Below, piece after piece: positions 24,075 through 32,862 of a DNA stretch of 38,141 nucleotides. The notes beneath the pieces were generated by a model. It made no database searches and was not told the origin of the DNA. It saw nothing but the letters and a program-made list of their open reading frames with translations. The stretch comes from Oscillospiraceae bacterium. GTDB taxonomy: Bacteria; Bacillota; Clostridia; Oscillospirales; CAG-272. Location of the stretch: assembly GCA_015063895.1 (NCBI GenBank), contig SVTG01000017.1, positions 1-38,141 of the forward strand. Reading direction: 5' to 3'. The position numbers and the translations under genes are program-made. Numbering within the stretch: position 1 is the first letter of the stretch; the number at the start of each line of letters is the position of its first letter.

Positions 24075-25007
24075 ATGCAAATTTTACACGACGTGCACAC
24101 GCACAATTATCTTTCAAGCTGCTGCGGCGACAATCAGGCAACCGCGCTTTCTATGATCGAGCAAGCAAGGGAAAGCGGCCTCAAGCTCATCGGCTTTTCC
24201 AATCACACGTGGGACGAGAGCGTGCCGCTGCCCGCCTCCTCGGGCTTTTATAAAAAGCAGAGCATGGCGTATGAAATGCAGATCAAGCACGAGCTTTCCG
24301 ACTACTGCGGCGAGGTAAAGGTGCTGATCGGTGCCGAAACCGAGTATTGCGGTATGTACGACGTGCTGGGTATGGGGAAGGAGGCTGCGCTGCAGCTTGA
24401 CTATCTGCTGATCCCGCACACGCACGTGCATATTCGGGATTTCGTGATGCCCTCAACACCCGACGTGGTGCGTGCGCGCGAGGTGCTTGCCGCTAAGCTG
24501 GCAGAGATCGAGGGTATTACCCCCGAGCGCGCGACGGCCCTGGCAAGCAGCTTTCCCGAAAAGGAGCTTGACCCCTTTATGGGCGAAAAGACCGTGGATT
24601 ACGTGCAGTACGTATCCGACTTTATGGTAAAGAGCTTCAAGGGGCTGATGGAGAACGAGGTGCTGAAGTCCTACAGCGACCTCATACCCGTGTCGGTGGC
24701 ACACCCCTTCCAGCCGGTCGGCTCGGCGCCCTTACACGGCGAGATGCTGAAGCGTATTTCCGATAACACCTTCGGTGACCTTTTTGAAATGGCCGCCGCG
24801 CGCGGCATCGGTCTTGAGATCAACAACCGCGCCAAAAACCCCGAGGTGGTACGCTGGATCGCCATCGCCAAGGAGTGCGGCTGTAAGTTTACCTTTGGCT
24901 CCGACGCGCACGGTAAGGACGAAATGAAGCTCGTATTTGACGCGGCCAACTGCTTTGAGGCGGTTGGATTTCATGAGGATGATCTGATGGATTTTGTCAG
25001 GGTGTAA
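24075..25007 (+). CDS. PHP-domain phosphoesterase, HisJ-like, copy 3 of 3
   Basis: 310 residues; GGGGGAATGAGAG precedes ATG 24075, 17 bp after copy 2. Motifs HDVHTHN, GFSNHTWDES, AETEYCGMYD, IPHTHVHI, VAHPFQPVG and GSDAHG are intact. The variable pre-metal segment reads LEINNRAKNPEVVRWIAIAKE. With the three copies sharing one promoter and a terminator after this gene, they are probably co-expressed, possibly as isoforms with different specificities or as a mixed oligomer. Confidence 0.85.
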   Translation: MQILHDVHTHNYLSSCCGDNQATALSMIEQARESGLKLIGFSNHTWDESVPLPASSGFYKKQSMAYEMQIKHELSDYCGEVKVLIGAETEYCGMYDVLGMGKEAALQLDYLLIPHTHVHIRDFVMPSTPDVVRAREVLAAKLAEIEGITPERATALASSFPEKELDPFMGEKTVDYVQYVSDFMVKSFKGLMENEVLKSYSDLIPVSVAHPFQPVGSAPLHGEMLKRISDNTFGDLFEMAAARGIGLEINNRAKNPEVVRWIAIAKECGCKFTFGSDAHGKDEMKLVFDAANCFEAVGFHEDDLMDFVRV

Positions 25008-25018
25008 AACAGAAAAGA

Positions 25019-25055
25019 GGACGGCGAGCCTTGATCGGCTCGCCGTCCTTGTTTT
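25019..25055 (+). terminator. Terminator after the PHP trio
   Basis: GGACGGCGAGCC - TTGATC - GGCTCGCCGTCC followed by TTGTTTTT. It lies between convergent genes and may also act for valS. Confidence 0.93.
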
Positions 25056-25076
25056 TGCCCAAACGGGCTTTTGACA

Positions 25077-27786
25077 TTACAGCTTGGCAAGGGCGCTCAG
25101 CACGCCCTCAAGATTTTCGCGGTATTTTTGGAGCTTTTGGCGCTCGCCCTCAACCACAGCGGCAGGGGCCTTGGCCACAAAGCTCGTTTTGGAGCTTGCG
25201 CTCGCCGCGCTCGATCTCGCCCATCAGCTTATCGCGCTCGGCCGTGAGGCGTGCCTTTTCCTTCTCGGTATCAATGATATCCGACAGGGGCAGGAAAACG
25301 GTGGCGGCGTCGGTGACGATCTGTACGGCGCTGTCGCCCGAGATCACACCCTCAAAGCTCTCGGCCACCTCCAGGTCGGAGGCGGAGGCAAGACGGGCAA
25401 AGAAGGGGGCCGTTTCGGGGCCAAAGCTCTCCTTGTACTTGGTGGCAATATAGACCTTTGCCTTGCGCGAGGGTACCACGTTCATCTCGTTGCGGCGCTG
25501 ACGAATGGCACGAATGGCGGCAATGACGCGCTCCATGTGCATCGCCTCGTTTGCAAAATCAAGTGCGGCATCTGCCTCGGGGTAGGTGTCGATCATGATG
25601 CTCTCGCAATCGTGCGGCAGCGTGCCGTAGATCTCCTCGGTGATGAAGGGCATGAAGGGGTGCAGGAGCTTGAGCGTTCCCACAAGCACGTATGCGAGTA
25701 CGTTTTGTGCGACGAGGTTGCCTTCACTTTCCTTATCAGCGAGGCGTGCCTTGCAAAGCTCGATATACCAGTCACAGTAAATATCCCACAGGAAATCGTA
25801 AAGGGTGGAAAGCGCCACGCCGAGCTCGTAGCCGTCAAGCGCCTTGCGCACAGCCGCTACGGTCTTGTTGTAGGCGGTCAGCACCCATTTATCCTCGGCG
25901 GCAAGCTTAGCGGCCTCGGGGAGCTTGATGCTGTCAATGGTGAGGTTCATACGCACAAAGCGCGATGCGTTCCAGAGCTTGTTGGCAAAGTTGCGTGCCG
26001 CCTCGATCTTCTCGTCGGAGAAGCGCATATCGTTTCCGGGGGAGTTGCCCGTTGCCAGCGCAAAGCGCAGCGCGTCGGCGCCGTATTCGTCAATGATTTG
26101 CAAGGGGTCAATGCCGTTGCCGAGCGATTTTGACATTTTGCGCCCCTGTGCATCTCGCACAAGGCCGTGAATGAGCACCGTGTCAAAGGGCTCCTTGCCC
26201 GTGTATTCGAGCGCTGAGAAGATCATGCGCGATACCCAGAACGTGATGATATCGTAGCCCGTCACCAGTGTGCTGGTGGGGTAGAAGTAATTAAGATCCT
26301 CGGTTTTCTGCGGCCAGCCGAGCGTGGAGAAGGGCCACAGGGCAGAGGAGAACCAGGTGTCAAGCGTGTCGGGATCCTGACGCATCTCGCGACCGCACTT
26401 GGGACAGGTGGCCGTTGCCTCCTTGGTCACAACGATCTCGTTGCAATCGTCGCAGTAGAAGGCGGGGATACGGTGACCCCACCAAAGCTGGCGCGAAATG
26501 CACCAGTCGCGGATATTTTCCATCCAATGGAAATAGTTTTTCTCAAAGCGCTCGGGCACAAATCTGGTGCGCCCCTCCTTGACAGCCGCGATCGCGGGCT
26601 TTGCCAGAGGCTCCATCTTGACGAACCACTGCTTGGAGATCATCGGCTCGATCACCTGATGGCAGCGGTAGCAGGTGCCCACGTTGTGGGTAAGGGGCTC
26701 CACGCCCTTCAGATACCCGCCTGCCTCCAGGTCGGCAAGAATGGCCTTTCTTGCCTCGGTGGTGGTCAGCCCTGCGTATTTGCCGCAATCCAGCACTTCG
26801 GGCTCGCCAACGGCGGCGGTGCCGTTCTTGAAGAGCAGGTCTGCCTCAGCCTTATCGGCGGCACCCGTCATTTTGCCGTCGTAGGTAAACACGCGCACGC
26901 GCGGCAGATCGTGGCGCTCGCCCACCTCACAGTCGTTGGGGTCGTGCGCAGGCGTGATCTTTACCACACCCGTGCCCTTGGTCATATCGGCGTGCTCGTC
27001 GCAAACGATCGGAATTTCCTTGCCGAGCAAGGGCAGGATCACGTGGCAGCCGTGCAGATGGCGGTAACGCTCGTCCTCGGGATTGATGGCCACCGCCGTA
27101 TCACCCAGCATCGTCTCGGGGCGCGTGGTGGCAAGCTCCAGCATCTCGCCCGTTTCCTTTACGGGGTAGAGCAGGTGGTAGAAATTGCCCTGCTTGTCCT
27201 CATATTCAACCTCCGCATCGGAGATCGACGTCACGCACGTAGAGCACCAGTTGACCATACGGTTGCCGCGGTAGATCAGGCCCTTATCGTAAAGGCGTAC
27301 AAATACCTCCTTGACCGCCTCGGAGCAGCCCTCGTCAAGCGTAAAGCGCTCACGCGTCCAGTCGCAGGAGGAGCCCATGCGCTTTAACTGACTGACGATC
27401 CGTCCGCCGTATTGCTCCTTCCATGCCCACGCGCGTTCAAGGAACCCGTCGCGGCCAAGCTGATCCTTGGTGATGCCTTCGCAGCGCATAGCCTCCACGA
27501 TCTTGGCCTCGGTTGCGATCGAGGCATGGTCGGTGCCGGGCAGCCAAAGCGTACAAAAGCCGCTCATACGCTTGTAGCGAATGAGAATATCCTGCAGGGT
27601 GTTGTCAAGCGCGTGGCCCATGTGAAGCTGACCCGTGATATTGGGGGGCGGGATCACAATGGTATAGGGCTTTTTCTTTTTGTCGATCTTGGGGGTAAAG
27701 TAGCCCTTTTCGCACCAATTTTTATAAATGCGCTCCTCAAATTCGCCGGGGGCGTAGGTTTTAGGGAGCTCGTGTGTTGCACTCAT
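25077..27786 (-). CDS. valS: Valyl-tRNA synthetase, with apparent frameshift near the C-terminus
   Basis: ATG at 27786 after GGAGG; a longer upstream start overlaps the promoter. Class I enzyme with HIGH-type GQLHMGHALDN (about residue 45) and GRKMSKSLGNGIDP; editing domain in between. It charges tRNA-Val. The uninterrupted frame ends at 25150 with the odd tail LCGQGPCRCG. Shifting frame at about 25186 restores the family's usual coiled-coil end, FVAKAPAAVVEGERQKLQKY and on to LSALAKL with a TAA at 25077. The local DNA is GAGCTTTGTG where GAGGGCTTTGTG would be expected, a 2-base loss in a G run. This may be an assembly error or a real truncation of the tRNA-binding arm. Confidence 0.93.
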
Positions 27787-27827
27787 GGAAGTACCTCCGT
27801 CAATGCTTAAAATAAATATTACATTAT

Positions 27828-27856
27828 AGTATAGCATAAATATTTGATGCTGTCAA
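27828..27856 (-). promoter_or_regulatory. Promoter of valS
   Basis: Minus strand: -35 TTGACA (27856-27851), 17-nt spacer, -10 TATACT (27833-27828). Only about 40 bp separates it from the start codon, so there is no room for a T-box leader. Confidence 0.9.
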
Positions 27857-27938
27857 CGAGATAGCAAAATATTTTGTGTGTGTTTAAATGTTAAAATCTA
27901 TTTTAGAAAGTCGAAGGAGTTATTGAGAGCTGAAAAAT

Positions 27939-28005
27939 GCCCGTTCTGAGCCGCGCGGAGCGCGGCGAGGGACGGGCGGTGCCCCCCCCGCTAACAGGGG
28001 GGTAC
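27939..28005. other. Two strong hairpins upstream of rep: candidate origin or leader structure
   Basis: First hairpin: outer GCCCGT/ACGGGC, inner GCCGCGC/GCGCGGC (27939-27977). Second: GTGCCCCCC / GGGGGGTAC (27979-28005). GGGGGTAC is repeated at 28028-28035 just before the rep start. Rolling-circle replicons often have their nick site in such structures, but no known nick consensus was recognised. Confidence 0.45.
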
Positions 28006-28043
28006 AAATCCTAAAAACAATGTCGTAGGGGGTACCGTAAAAA

Positions 28044-29300
28044 ATGGAGTATAAAAACGGTATTCTTATTGACTGGCTTTCGTTTACCAGCAAAAAAATG
28101 TTGCCTGAGGATGTAATGGAGTTGATAGGGATTACTTCCGGGTGGCAGTTGATGGATCGCGGCATTCGTGGTTATGGTGCTCGTTATTACAACGGATCTA
28201 TTTCAATTCACTTTGGAGGCGTGCAAGATAACGTTTGGTGTGAATTTTCGGGCCAAGGTTGTCGTACGTTTGAAAGTGAATCAACGCATAAAAGCTATGA
28301 TTTGATTTTTGAGGCTTTGATGAAGCCTGAAAATATGATGAAGCTGACGCGTTTGGATATTGCTTATGATGATTTTACGGGCCTTTTGGATATCGAGCGC
28401 ATTTGCGACGATACGCGACCGCGCAATCACAAATACCGTGCCAAGACCGATTATGCACAGGTTATAGAATCGACTAATGGTTTATCGTGTGATATCGGTT
28501 CGCCAAAGTCACTTTTATTGGTGCGTATTTATGATAAGCTCGCGGAGCGTTTGGCAAAGATGCGCGGCCGAGAGGACCGTGAAAAGGTAAAGGAAAGTAT
28601 ACCGCACTGGGTGCGCTGCGAGCTGCAGCTACGTGATGAGCGTGCGTTGGAGTTTGTAAAGTATCTGATGGGTCGGGATCCTGTTACAAAAGTGTCCGCC
28701 CCACTTACGTTAGGACAAGCCTTTTGCGGTGTTATGGAAAATTATCTTGATTATGGCTATGAGGTTGCCGCTCGCGGTAACCCAAAGAAAAAGATTTGGC
28801 ATCGTTTTGAGTATTGGCAAAAATTTTTGCAAAATGCGGAAAAGCTTTCACTTTATCGCAAGCCTGGTAAAGGCTATAATTTAGAGCGAATGGTGAACTT
28901 TGTTCAAAATAATGCCGGCAATGCTATTGATGCTGCTATACATATATTCGGTCCTTCAAAATTTTTTGAAATTATTGAGCAACGCAAGATTTCACAAACG
29001 TCGAAATATATGGAGTTGATGCGACAACACGGCAGTTACGCTGAAAAACTGGAAAACGATATTACGGTATCCTGGCTGGATAACCTAGAGGGGCAAGTTG
29101 AACAGGATGCAAAAGAACGTCATCCTATGTTCCACGTATTTGCACGGCCCAGCTGGGTCGTATGGAATGGCGTGCGGCATTTGATGTGTAGTGACTGTAA
29201 TGCAATATTGCCGGAAAGTGGTTTTGTTGATGTAACAAGCACATCTAATTTTGCCACGTGTTATAAATGCGCGGCTAAGAAAAAGCAAACAACACGGTAG
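28044..29300 (+). CDS. Rolling-circle replication initiator (Rep_trans family)
   Basis: 418 residues. Core motifs of the Rep_trans / phage replication-initiation factor family: LIDWLSFT near the start, KLTRLDIAYDDF (metal/active-site strand, about residue 105), and LLLVRIYDKLAERLAK, holding the presumed nicking Tyr and Lys. PHWVRCELQLRDERA follows as the next conserved block. The C-terminal ~60 residues carry a zinc ribbon, CSDC and CYKC 22 residues apart. Such proteins nick the plus origin of filamentous phages and small plasmids. It opens the one-directional gene block ending near 37.2 kb. Base composition is richer in AT than the chromosomal genes before it. Confidence 0.88.
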   Translation: MEYKNGILIDWLSFTSKKMLPEDVMELIGITSGWQLMDRGIRGYGARYYNGSISIHFGGVQDNVWCEFSGQGCRTFESESTHKSYDLIFEALMKPENMMKLTRLDIAYDDFTGLLDIERICDDTRPRNHKYRAKTDYAQVIESTNGLSCDIGSPKSLLLVRIYDKLAERLAKMRGREDREKVKESIPHWVRCELQLRDERALEFVKYLMGRDPVTKVSAPLTLGQAFCGVMENYLDYGYEVAARGNPKKKIWHRFEYWQKFLQNAEKLSLYRKPGKGYNLERMVNFVQNNAGNAIDAAIHIFGPSKFFEIIEQRKISQTSKYMELMRQHGSYAEKLENDITVSWLDNLEGQVEQDAKERHPMFHVFARPSWVVWNGVRHLMCSDCNAILPESGFVDVTSTSNFATCYKCAAKKKQTTR

Positions 29301-29350
29301 TGTGTTTGAATATATCCCGACAAAATAAAAAAAGAAAAGAGGTAAAGAAA

Positions 29351-29656
29351 ATGAAATTAGGGATTATTGTAGGCAAGTCTGAGCGTTCTTATGAGAAGGA
29401 CGGCGAGAAAAAGATGGCGCGCACGCTGCATGTGCTTTGGGATGAGCCCAGACAGCAGCAGGATGGTGAGCAGGGTCGTAAGGTTGAGGCGGTTTTTTGC
29501 CGTTTTGATATTTCCAATATTCAGGTTGGCGATCAGTGCGATTTCATTTACGCCATCGAACAGTTTGGCGGCCGTACCGTGGCAACTCTTGCAGAGATCC
29601 AGGTGATCGGCAAGGCCAAGCTTGACATTAAAATCGAGCCTGTAAAGGCGGTTTAA
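29351..29656 (+). CDS. Small protein after rep, candidate ssDNA-binding protein
   Basis: 101 residues; GAAAAGAGG precedes ATG 29351. Not recognised by a named motif. It is predominantly beta (KLGIIVGKSERSYEKDG, RTLHVLWDEP, EAVFCRFDISNIQVGDQCDF, TVATLAEIQVIG), of the size of an OB-fold or gV-like barrel, and sits directly behind rep, where inoviruses encode the ssDNA-binding protein. The assignment is inference from size, beta pattern and position. GC and codon use are closer to the host than rep is. A terminator follows at 29663. Confidence 0.5.
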   Translation: MKLGIIVGKSERSYEKDGEKKMARTLHVLWDEPRQQQDGEQGRKVEAVFCRFDISNIQVGDQCDFIYAIEQFGGRTVATLAEIQVIGKAKLDIKIEPVKAV

Positions 29657-29663
29657 TGTCGTA

Positions 29664-29694
29664 CATATCACAGCAGTGGGGGCTGTGATATGTT
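29664..29694 (+). terminator. Terminator after the ssb-like gene
   Basis: ATATCACAGC - loop - GCTGTGATAT followed by GTTTTCC, starting shortly after the stop codon. Confidence 0.65.
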
Positions 29695-29736
29695 TTCCAT
29701 TACGTCAATAACGCTGCCCCACAGCGTATTGAACCT

Positions 29737-29764
29737 GGTGGGGAGTTCGCTCCCCACCTTTTTT
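29737..29764 (+). terminator. Second strong hairpin terminator in the intergenic region
   Basis: GGTGGGGAG - TTCG - CTCCCCACC followed by TTTTTT. The extra-stable TTCG tetraloop and a T-tract make it a classic terminator. Confidence 0.85.
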
Positions 29765-29820
29765 ATTGAAAGAGGTGATTCCCATGCAACGCCCGAAAGA
29801 AGGGCGAAAATGTTTAAAAA

Positions 29821-29939
29821 TAAAAAAGCCACCCGATAAACTCGGGTGGCTTGGGAAGTCTACGCCAAAAATGCCAAACGTTCTTCCCTGTCAGGGCGGA
29901 GTCCCCCCTGCTCCCCGCGTTTCCGTTGGGGTGGTGGCA
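29821..29939 (-). ncRNA. Candidate small RNA, about 119 nt, minus strand
   Basis: A consensus minus-strand promoter (next entry) would start RNA at about 29939. It ends in a strong terminator: AAGCCACCCG / CGGGTGGCTT stem (29852-29827) followed by TTTTTTATTTTT. No ORF with a ribosome site fits. Internal pairings include CCCTGACAGGG and a CCCC...GGGG arm. It lies opposite to all genes in the block, in the hairpin-rich gap. It might control copy number, regulate translation, or prime complementary-strand synthesis; none is shown. It resembles no RNA family I can name. Confidence 0.65.
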
Positions 29940-29945
29940 ATATCT

Positions 29946-29974
29946 ATTATAACGAGGTAAATGGAAAATGTCAA
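29946..29974 (-). promoter_or_regulatory. Consensus promoter of the 119-nt small RNA
   Basis: Minus strand: TTGACA (29974-29969), exactly 17 nt, TATAAT (29951-29946). The -35 box overlaps the start codon of the plus-strand gene at 29968. Confidence 0.85.
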
Positions 29975-30291
29975 GTGTGAATTACAGTTTGAAGCATAAA
30001 GGTGTACGGTTAATTTCGTCCGAAGAAGCGTGGACTAAAACTAAAAAAGGCGGGATAGAACGGTTGAATCCAAATTATCATTTTGTTGGAAAGATGGATG
30101 TATCTATGCCCAATATGATTATTACTGCATCTGACAAGAAAAAACCGTCTTATAGAGGCAGTACATATGATTTAAATCGCACCGCCAAGCAACAAATTGT
30201 TGCGCATTTTTACGATGACAAAGGAAAGCGAACAAAAAGGCGTGTCGCTTACTTTGGTATTCCAAAAACAAAATTCAAATCAAAAAAGTGA
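29968..30291 (+). CDS. Small basic protein of unknown function
   Basis: 107 residues, ATG 29968 with ACGAGG 10 nt upstream. Not recognised. Lys/Arg-rich throughout, ending in RTKRRVAYFGIPKTKFKSKK, with no membrane segment. Basic proteins of this size recur in this block (36108, 36449, 36973). DNA binding or a role in packaging is plausible from charge only. It is 12 bp ahead of the next gene and probably cotranscribed with it. Confidence 0.65.
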   Translation: MSSVNYSLKHKGVRLISSEEAWTKTKKGGIERLNPNYHFVGKMDVSMPNMIITASDKKKPSYRGSTYDLNRTAKQQIVAHFYDDKGKRTKRRVAYFGIPKTKFKSKK

Positions 30292-30303
30292 GGTAAAAAA
30301 ATC

Positions 30304-30876
30304 ATGAGAATGAAATCTACTACGAAAATGAAGATCTTTGTCGTTGTGTCGCTGCTTATTGCCTGTGCCGGTATGGTCCTGCTCGGCAACGTGTCGCAGG
30401 GCTTTCAGAACTGGGATACGGCAGAGTGGTCCCTGAAAAAGGTAAATCCCGATAACCTTTATCAGCAGCTTGATTTTGCCGATACCGACGGTAAGCTTGA
30501 GAACGGCGCTGACGGTATTACCGTAACGATCGATGACGAGAACGTGCTGAAGGTGAACGGCACGGCGCAAACCGAGAAGGTCGTTGTGGTAGGCACTACC
30601 ACTCTCAAGCAAGCTACAGATTACGTATTCGGTTCCAATTTGACGAACGGTACGAATAAAACGATTTACCTTCGTTTGGTAAATAATTCTACCAATGCGG
30701 TTCTAGCTACTTGTTATAACGGTGCTACCGTTATCAGTGCTGACAATTTGGCAGCTGATACGGTGGTGCGCCTTGAAATTTACATTGCAGAAGAAGCTAC
30801 GATCAACAATCTTGTTCTTCGTCCTGTGATCTGCACCGGCGCAGCATCTGATGAGTTTGTTTCCTTCTATAAGTGA
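30304..30876 (+). CDS. Secreted or membrane-anchored beta-rich protein
   Basis: 190 residues; GTGAGG precedes ATG 30304. Basic N-terminus MRMKSTTKMK, then one hydrophobic helix (residues 10-28, FVVVSLLIACAGMVLLG), so exported or anchored with the rest outside. The remainder is beta-rich (DGITVTIDDENVLKVNG, KTIYLRLVNNSTNAVLA, DTVVRLEIYIAEEATI), like a carbohydrate-binding or phage structural jelly roll. Two Cys near residues 137 and 179 could form a disulphide. In a filamentous-phage reading it would be a virion or minor coat component, but it is larger than a major coat protein. A terminator follows. Confidence 0.7.
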   Translation: MRMKSTTKMKIFVVVSLLIACAGMVLLGNVSQGFQNWDTAEWSLKKVNPDNLYQQLDFADTDGKLENGADGITVTIDDENVLKVNGTAQTEKVVVVGTTTLKQATDYVFGSNLTNGTNKTIYLRLVNNSTNAVLATCYNGATVISADNLAADTVVRLEIYIAEEATINNLVLRPVICTGAASDEFVSFYK

Positions 30877-30885
30877 TTTGGCAGG

Positions 30886-30918
30886 GGGACCTGTGACAGA
30901 GGTCACAGGTCCCTTTTT
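30886..30918 (+). terminator. Terminator after the 190-residue secreted protein
   Basis: GGGACCTGTGAC - AGAG - GTCACAGGTCCC followed by TTTTT. Partial read-through to the next gene is likely since no new promoter is obvious. Confidence 0.93.
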
Positions 30919-30933
30919 GAGTGAGGTGAAAGT

Positions 30934-32862
30934 ATGAAAAAAATAATGGCATTTTTATTGGCTGCACTTACGCTTATTTCGGTTTTTGCTGTGACGGCTT
31001 TGGCGGCCGAGGAGGCAACACCGAGCGTGATGACAGAGCTGGAGCAGCTTTATATTGATGGCAAACAATTTAAAGCATCTGATTATCCTAAAAACACGTC
31101 GCGCCAGGATCTGCAAATTTTAGCAGTAGCCGAGTCTGGTTTTAAGTCACAAACCAGCTCGTCAGGGTATGGATTGTATATTTATGTTTATAATCCCGGG
31201 TGTTATGCGTTTGAGGATAGTGATAATAATACCGTGCAGATGGGCCTTAATCTTTCTTCCGCGTCTTACGTATATTACGGTTTAAAGATCATGTCAAAAA
31301 GCTCGGATAACCGTTTTATCAAGTTTAAGGTGCAGTCTTACGGTCAAAATGCCGCCAGCGAGCTATATAAGCTTCAGCAGAATGCAAGCGAGCGCGCTTA
31401 TAATATTGCTGCGCTGCGTTTGAAAAAGAATAGTCAAATTACGGCTTTTGCTGTGGGCAAGGTGTATTTGTTCAGCGGTTATGATTTTAATAAAACGCTT
31501 ACCTGCTCAGTACGCGATCATGAGGTGATTGAGGTCGAGCTGCACGCTACCTCTTGGGTAAGTCCCAATGCCGGCAGCACGGTGGAGGGTGGACAGGCAG
31601 ATAAATATCACCATTATGAAATTCATTCGGTCTATTTTGCTATCGATAAGTCGTACTTGCAGCGCTACGGTTTTATTAGTGCGATCCGCGCTAATTATAC
31701 GCAAGCGAAATTGACGCCTATCGTTGTAACGCGCCCAGGTGTGTTTGATGCGTTAACCAAAGATATGATCCAAAATGCGACGCCTGTTACAAAAGATACC
31801 GATGTTATGGATTTGGTGGCAAATTATCGTTATGTATGGGATACTGATACAGACACTGGTCATATTGAAGGTGATTGGGGATATTCGGAAACGAATTTAG
31901 CTCCTTGGCTTGACGCTCCTTTTCAAGGTGATCGATATGATCGATTAGCATATTTATTTGAAAACGATCAGCTTCCCGAGGATTTTGATATGGGTGAGGC
32001 AAGTTATATGCTTGGCTTTACTTCGGAAGAATTAGAGGCGTATTACGATAATCAGATAGATCGAGGTATTGATAAAAATGCTTTGTACTCTGATATTCAG
32101 TTAAAACAGAACATTGATTATTCATATAAGGATATGTTTGATTTAAGAACTTATGAATCTAATTTATCCGGCTTTGCAAAATGGTGGCATGATTGGTTTG
32201 TAGATGATGATAGCTATTTGAAGGAAAATTTTTTGACCGAAATTAGTAAAATTCAGGTGATTGAAAATCCTAAGGAATATGCCACTATTTCTGAAGATCT
32301 AAAAGAGCATTATTCAAAAAATCTTTGTATTAACGTGTGCGATCTTGAAAACTTTTCCAAGTTTTGCAAGGATGAGGTAACAAGTGATCAGGTGGTAGTT
32401 ATTTTGCGTTATGGGTTAGCTGATTATCGCTGTACGTTAATAGAAGATGTTTGGGAAGCTGCTAACGGGAGTGAAACAGTCGGTTGGTCTATTGAAAAAT
32501 CCGCATTTATGGATGTGTCGGTAGCACAAATTACGTTTACTTCTAAGGGTGTTGATACTGTCATTCCTGTGGTATCTAATACCGTAGATAGCTTTGGCGA
32601 CGGTCTTGTGTTTGACGTCGTAGGCGATTTGGAAGTAGATTTGGGTGACGTTGGTGACGGTATAACGAATTGGATCACGGATCTGTTCAATCAGCTTGGC
32701 GAAAAGCTTAAGATCATTGTTGGTATTATTGCCCTGCTTGTTATCATCGCCGTAGTATTGCTGGTGGTAGTTCCTGCGGTAAAAGCACTGTTTGCTGCAA
32801 ATTCAAATAAGCGCTTGCGCAATATTGAAAAAGCACTGAAGTCAAAAAGGAGTAAAAAATGA
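30934..32862 (+). CDS. Large exported protein with C-terminal membrane anchor (pIII-like topology)
   Basis: 642 residues. A canonical signal peptide, MKKIMAFLLAALTLISVFAV ending TALAA, would be cleaved near residue 25. A ~560-residue ectodomain follows, acidic and rich in Tyr/Asp, with no recognised domain. Near the end is a single membrane helix (LKIIVGIIALLVIIAVVLLV, about residues 590-612) and a basic cytoplasmic tail with NKRLRNIEKALKSKRSKK. This is the build of the filamentous-phage adsorption protein pIII and of surface adhesins. The 31.7-32.3 kb part is especially AT-rich, so the middle may be a swapped receptor-binding module. Its stop overlaps the next start (ATGA). Confidence 0.78.
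   Translation: MKKIMAFLLAALTLISVFAVTALAAEEATPSVMTELEQLYIDGKQFKASDYPKNTSRQDLQILAVAESGFKSQTSSSGYGLYIYVYNPGCYAFEDSDNNTVQMGLNLSSASYVYYGLKIMSKSSDNRFIKFKVQSYGQNAASELYKLQQNASERAYNIAALRLKKNSQITAFAVGKVYLFSGYDFNKTLTCSVRDHEVIEVELHATSWVSPNAGSTVEGGQADKYHHYEIHSVYFAIDKSYLQRYGFISAIRANYTQAKLTPIVVTRPGVFDALTKDMIQNATPVTKDTDVMDLVANYRYVWDTDTDTGHIEGDWGYSETNLAPWLDAPFQGDRYDRLAYLFENDQLPEDFDMGEASYMLGFTSEELEAYYDNQIDRGIDKNALYSDIQLKQNIDYSYKDMFDLRTYESNLSGFAKWWHDWFVDDDSYLKENFLTEISKIQVIENPKEYATISEDLKEHYSKNLCINVCDLENFSKFCKDEVTSDQVVVILRYGLADYRCTLIEDVWEAANGSETVGWSIEKSAFMDVSVAQITFTSKGVDTVIPVVSNTVDSFGDGLVFDVVGDLEVDLGDVGDGITNWITDLFNQLGEKLKIIVGIIALLVIIAVVLLVVVPAVKALFAANSNKRLRNIEKALKSKRSKK

Larger units (their letters stand above)
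29657..29967. other. Hairpin-rich intergenic region (311 bp)
   Basis: No protein gene is supported. Structures in order: terminator stem ATATCACAGC/GCTGTGATAT with GTTTTCC (about 29664-29694); CGCTG/CAGCG near 29710-29725; GGTGGGGAG-TTCG-CTCCCCACC with TTTTTT (29737-29764); CGCCC/GGGCG near 29787-29803; and the minus-strand RNA gene at 29821-29939. The density of hairpins behind a rep/ssb pair is reminiscent of the intergenic origin and packaging region of filamentous phages. Confidence 0.6.

Noticed and set aside
27787..27860. T-box leader for valS
   Set aside because: Only about 40 nt separate the -10 box from the start codon, with no specifier stem or T-box sequence.
27922..27948. Possible TTG-started 8-codon leader peptide before a hairpin upstream of rep
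   Set aside because: An attenuation layout is imaginable (AAGGAG precedes it), but TTG start and tiny size give too little support.
29784..29960. 58- to 64-codon plus-strand ORF in the intergenic gap
   Set aside because: It covers hairpins and the whole minus-strand RNA gene, has an improbable Pro/Gly/Lys composition and no family resemblance; the RNA gene explains the sequence better.
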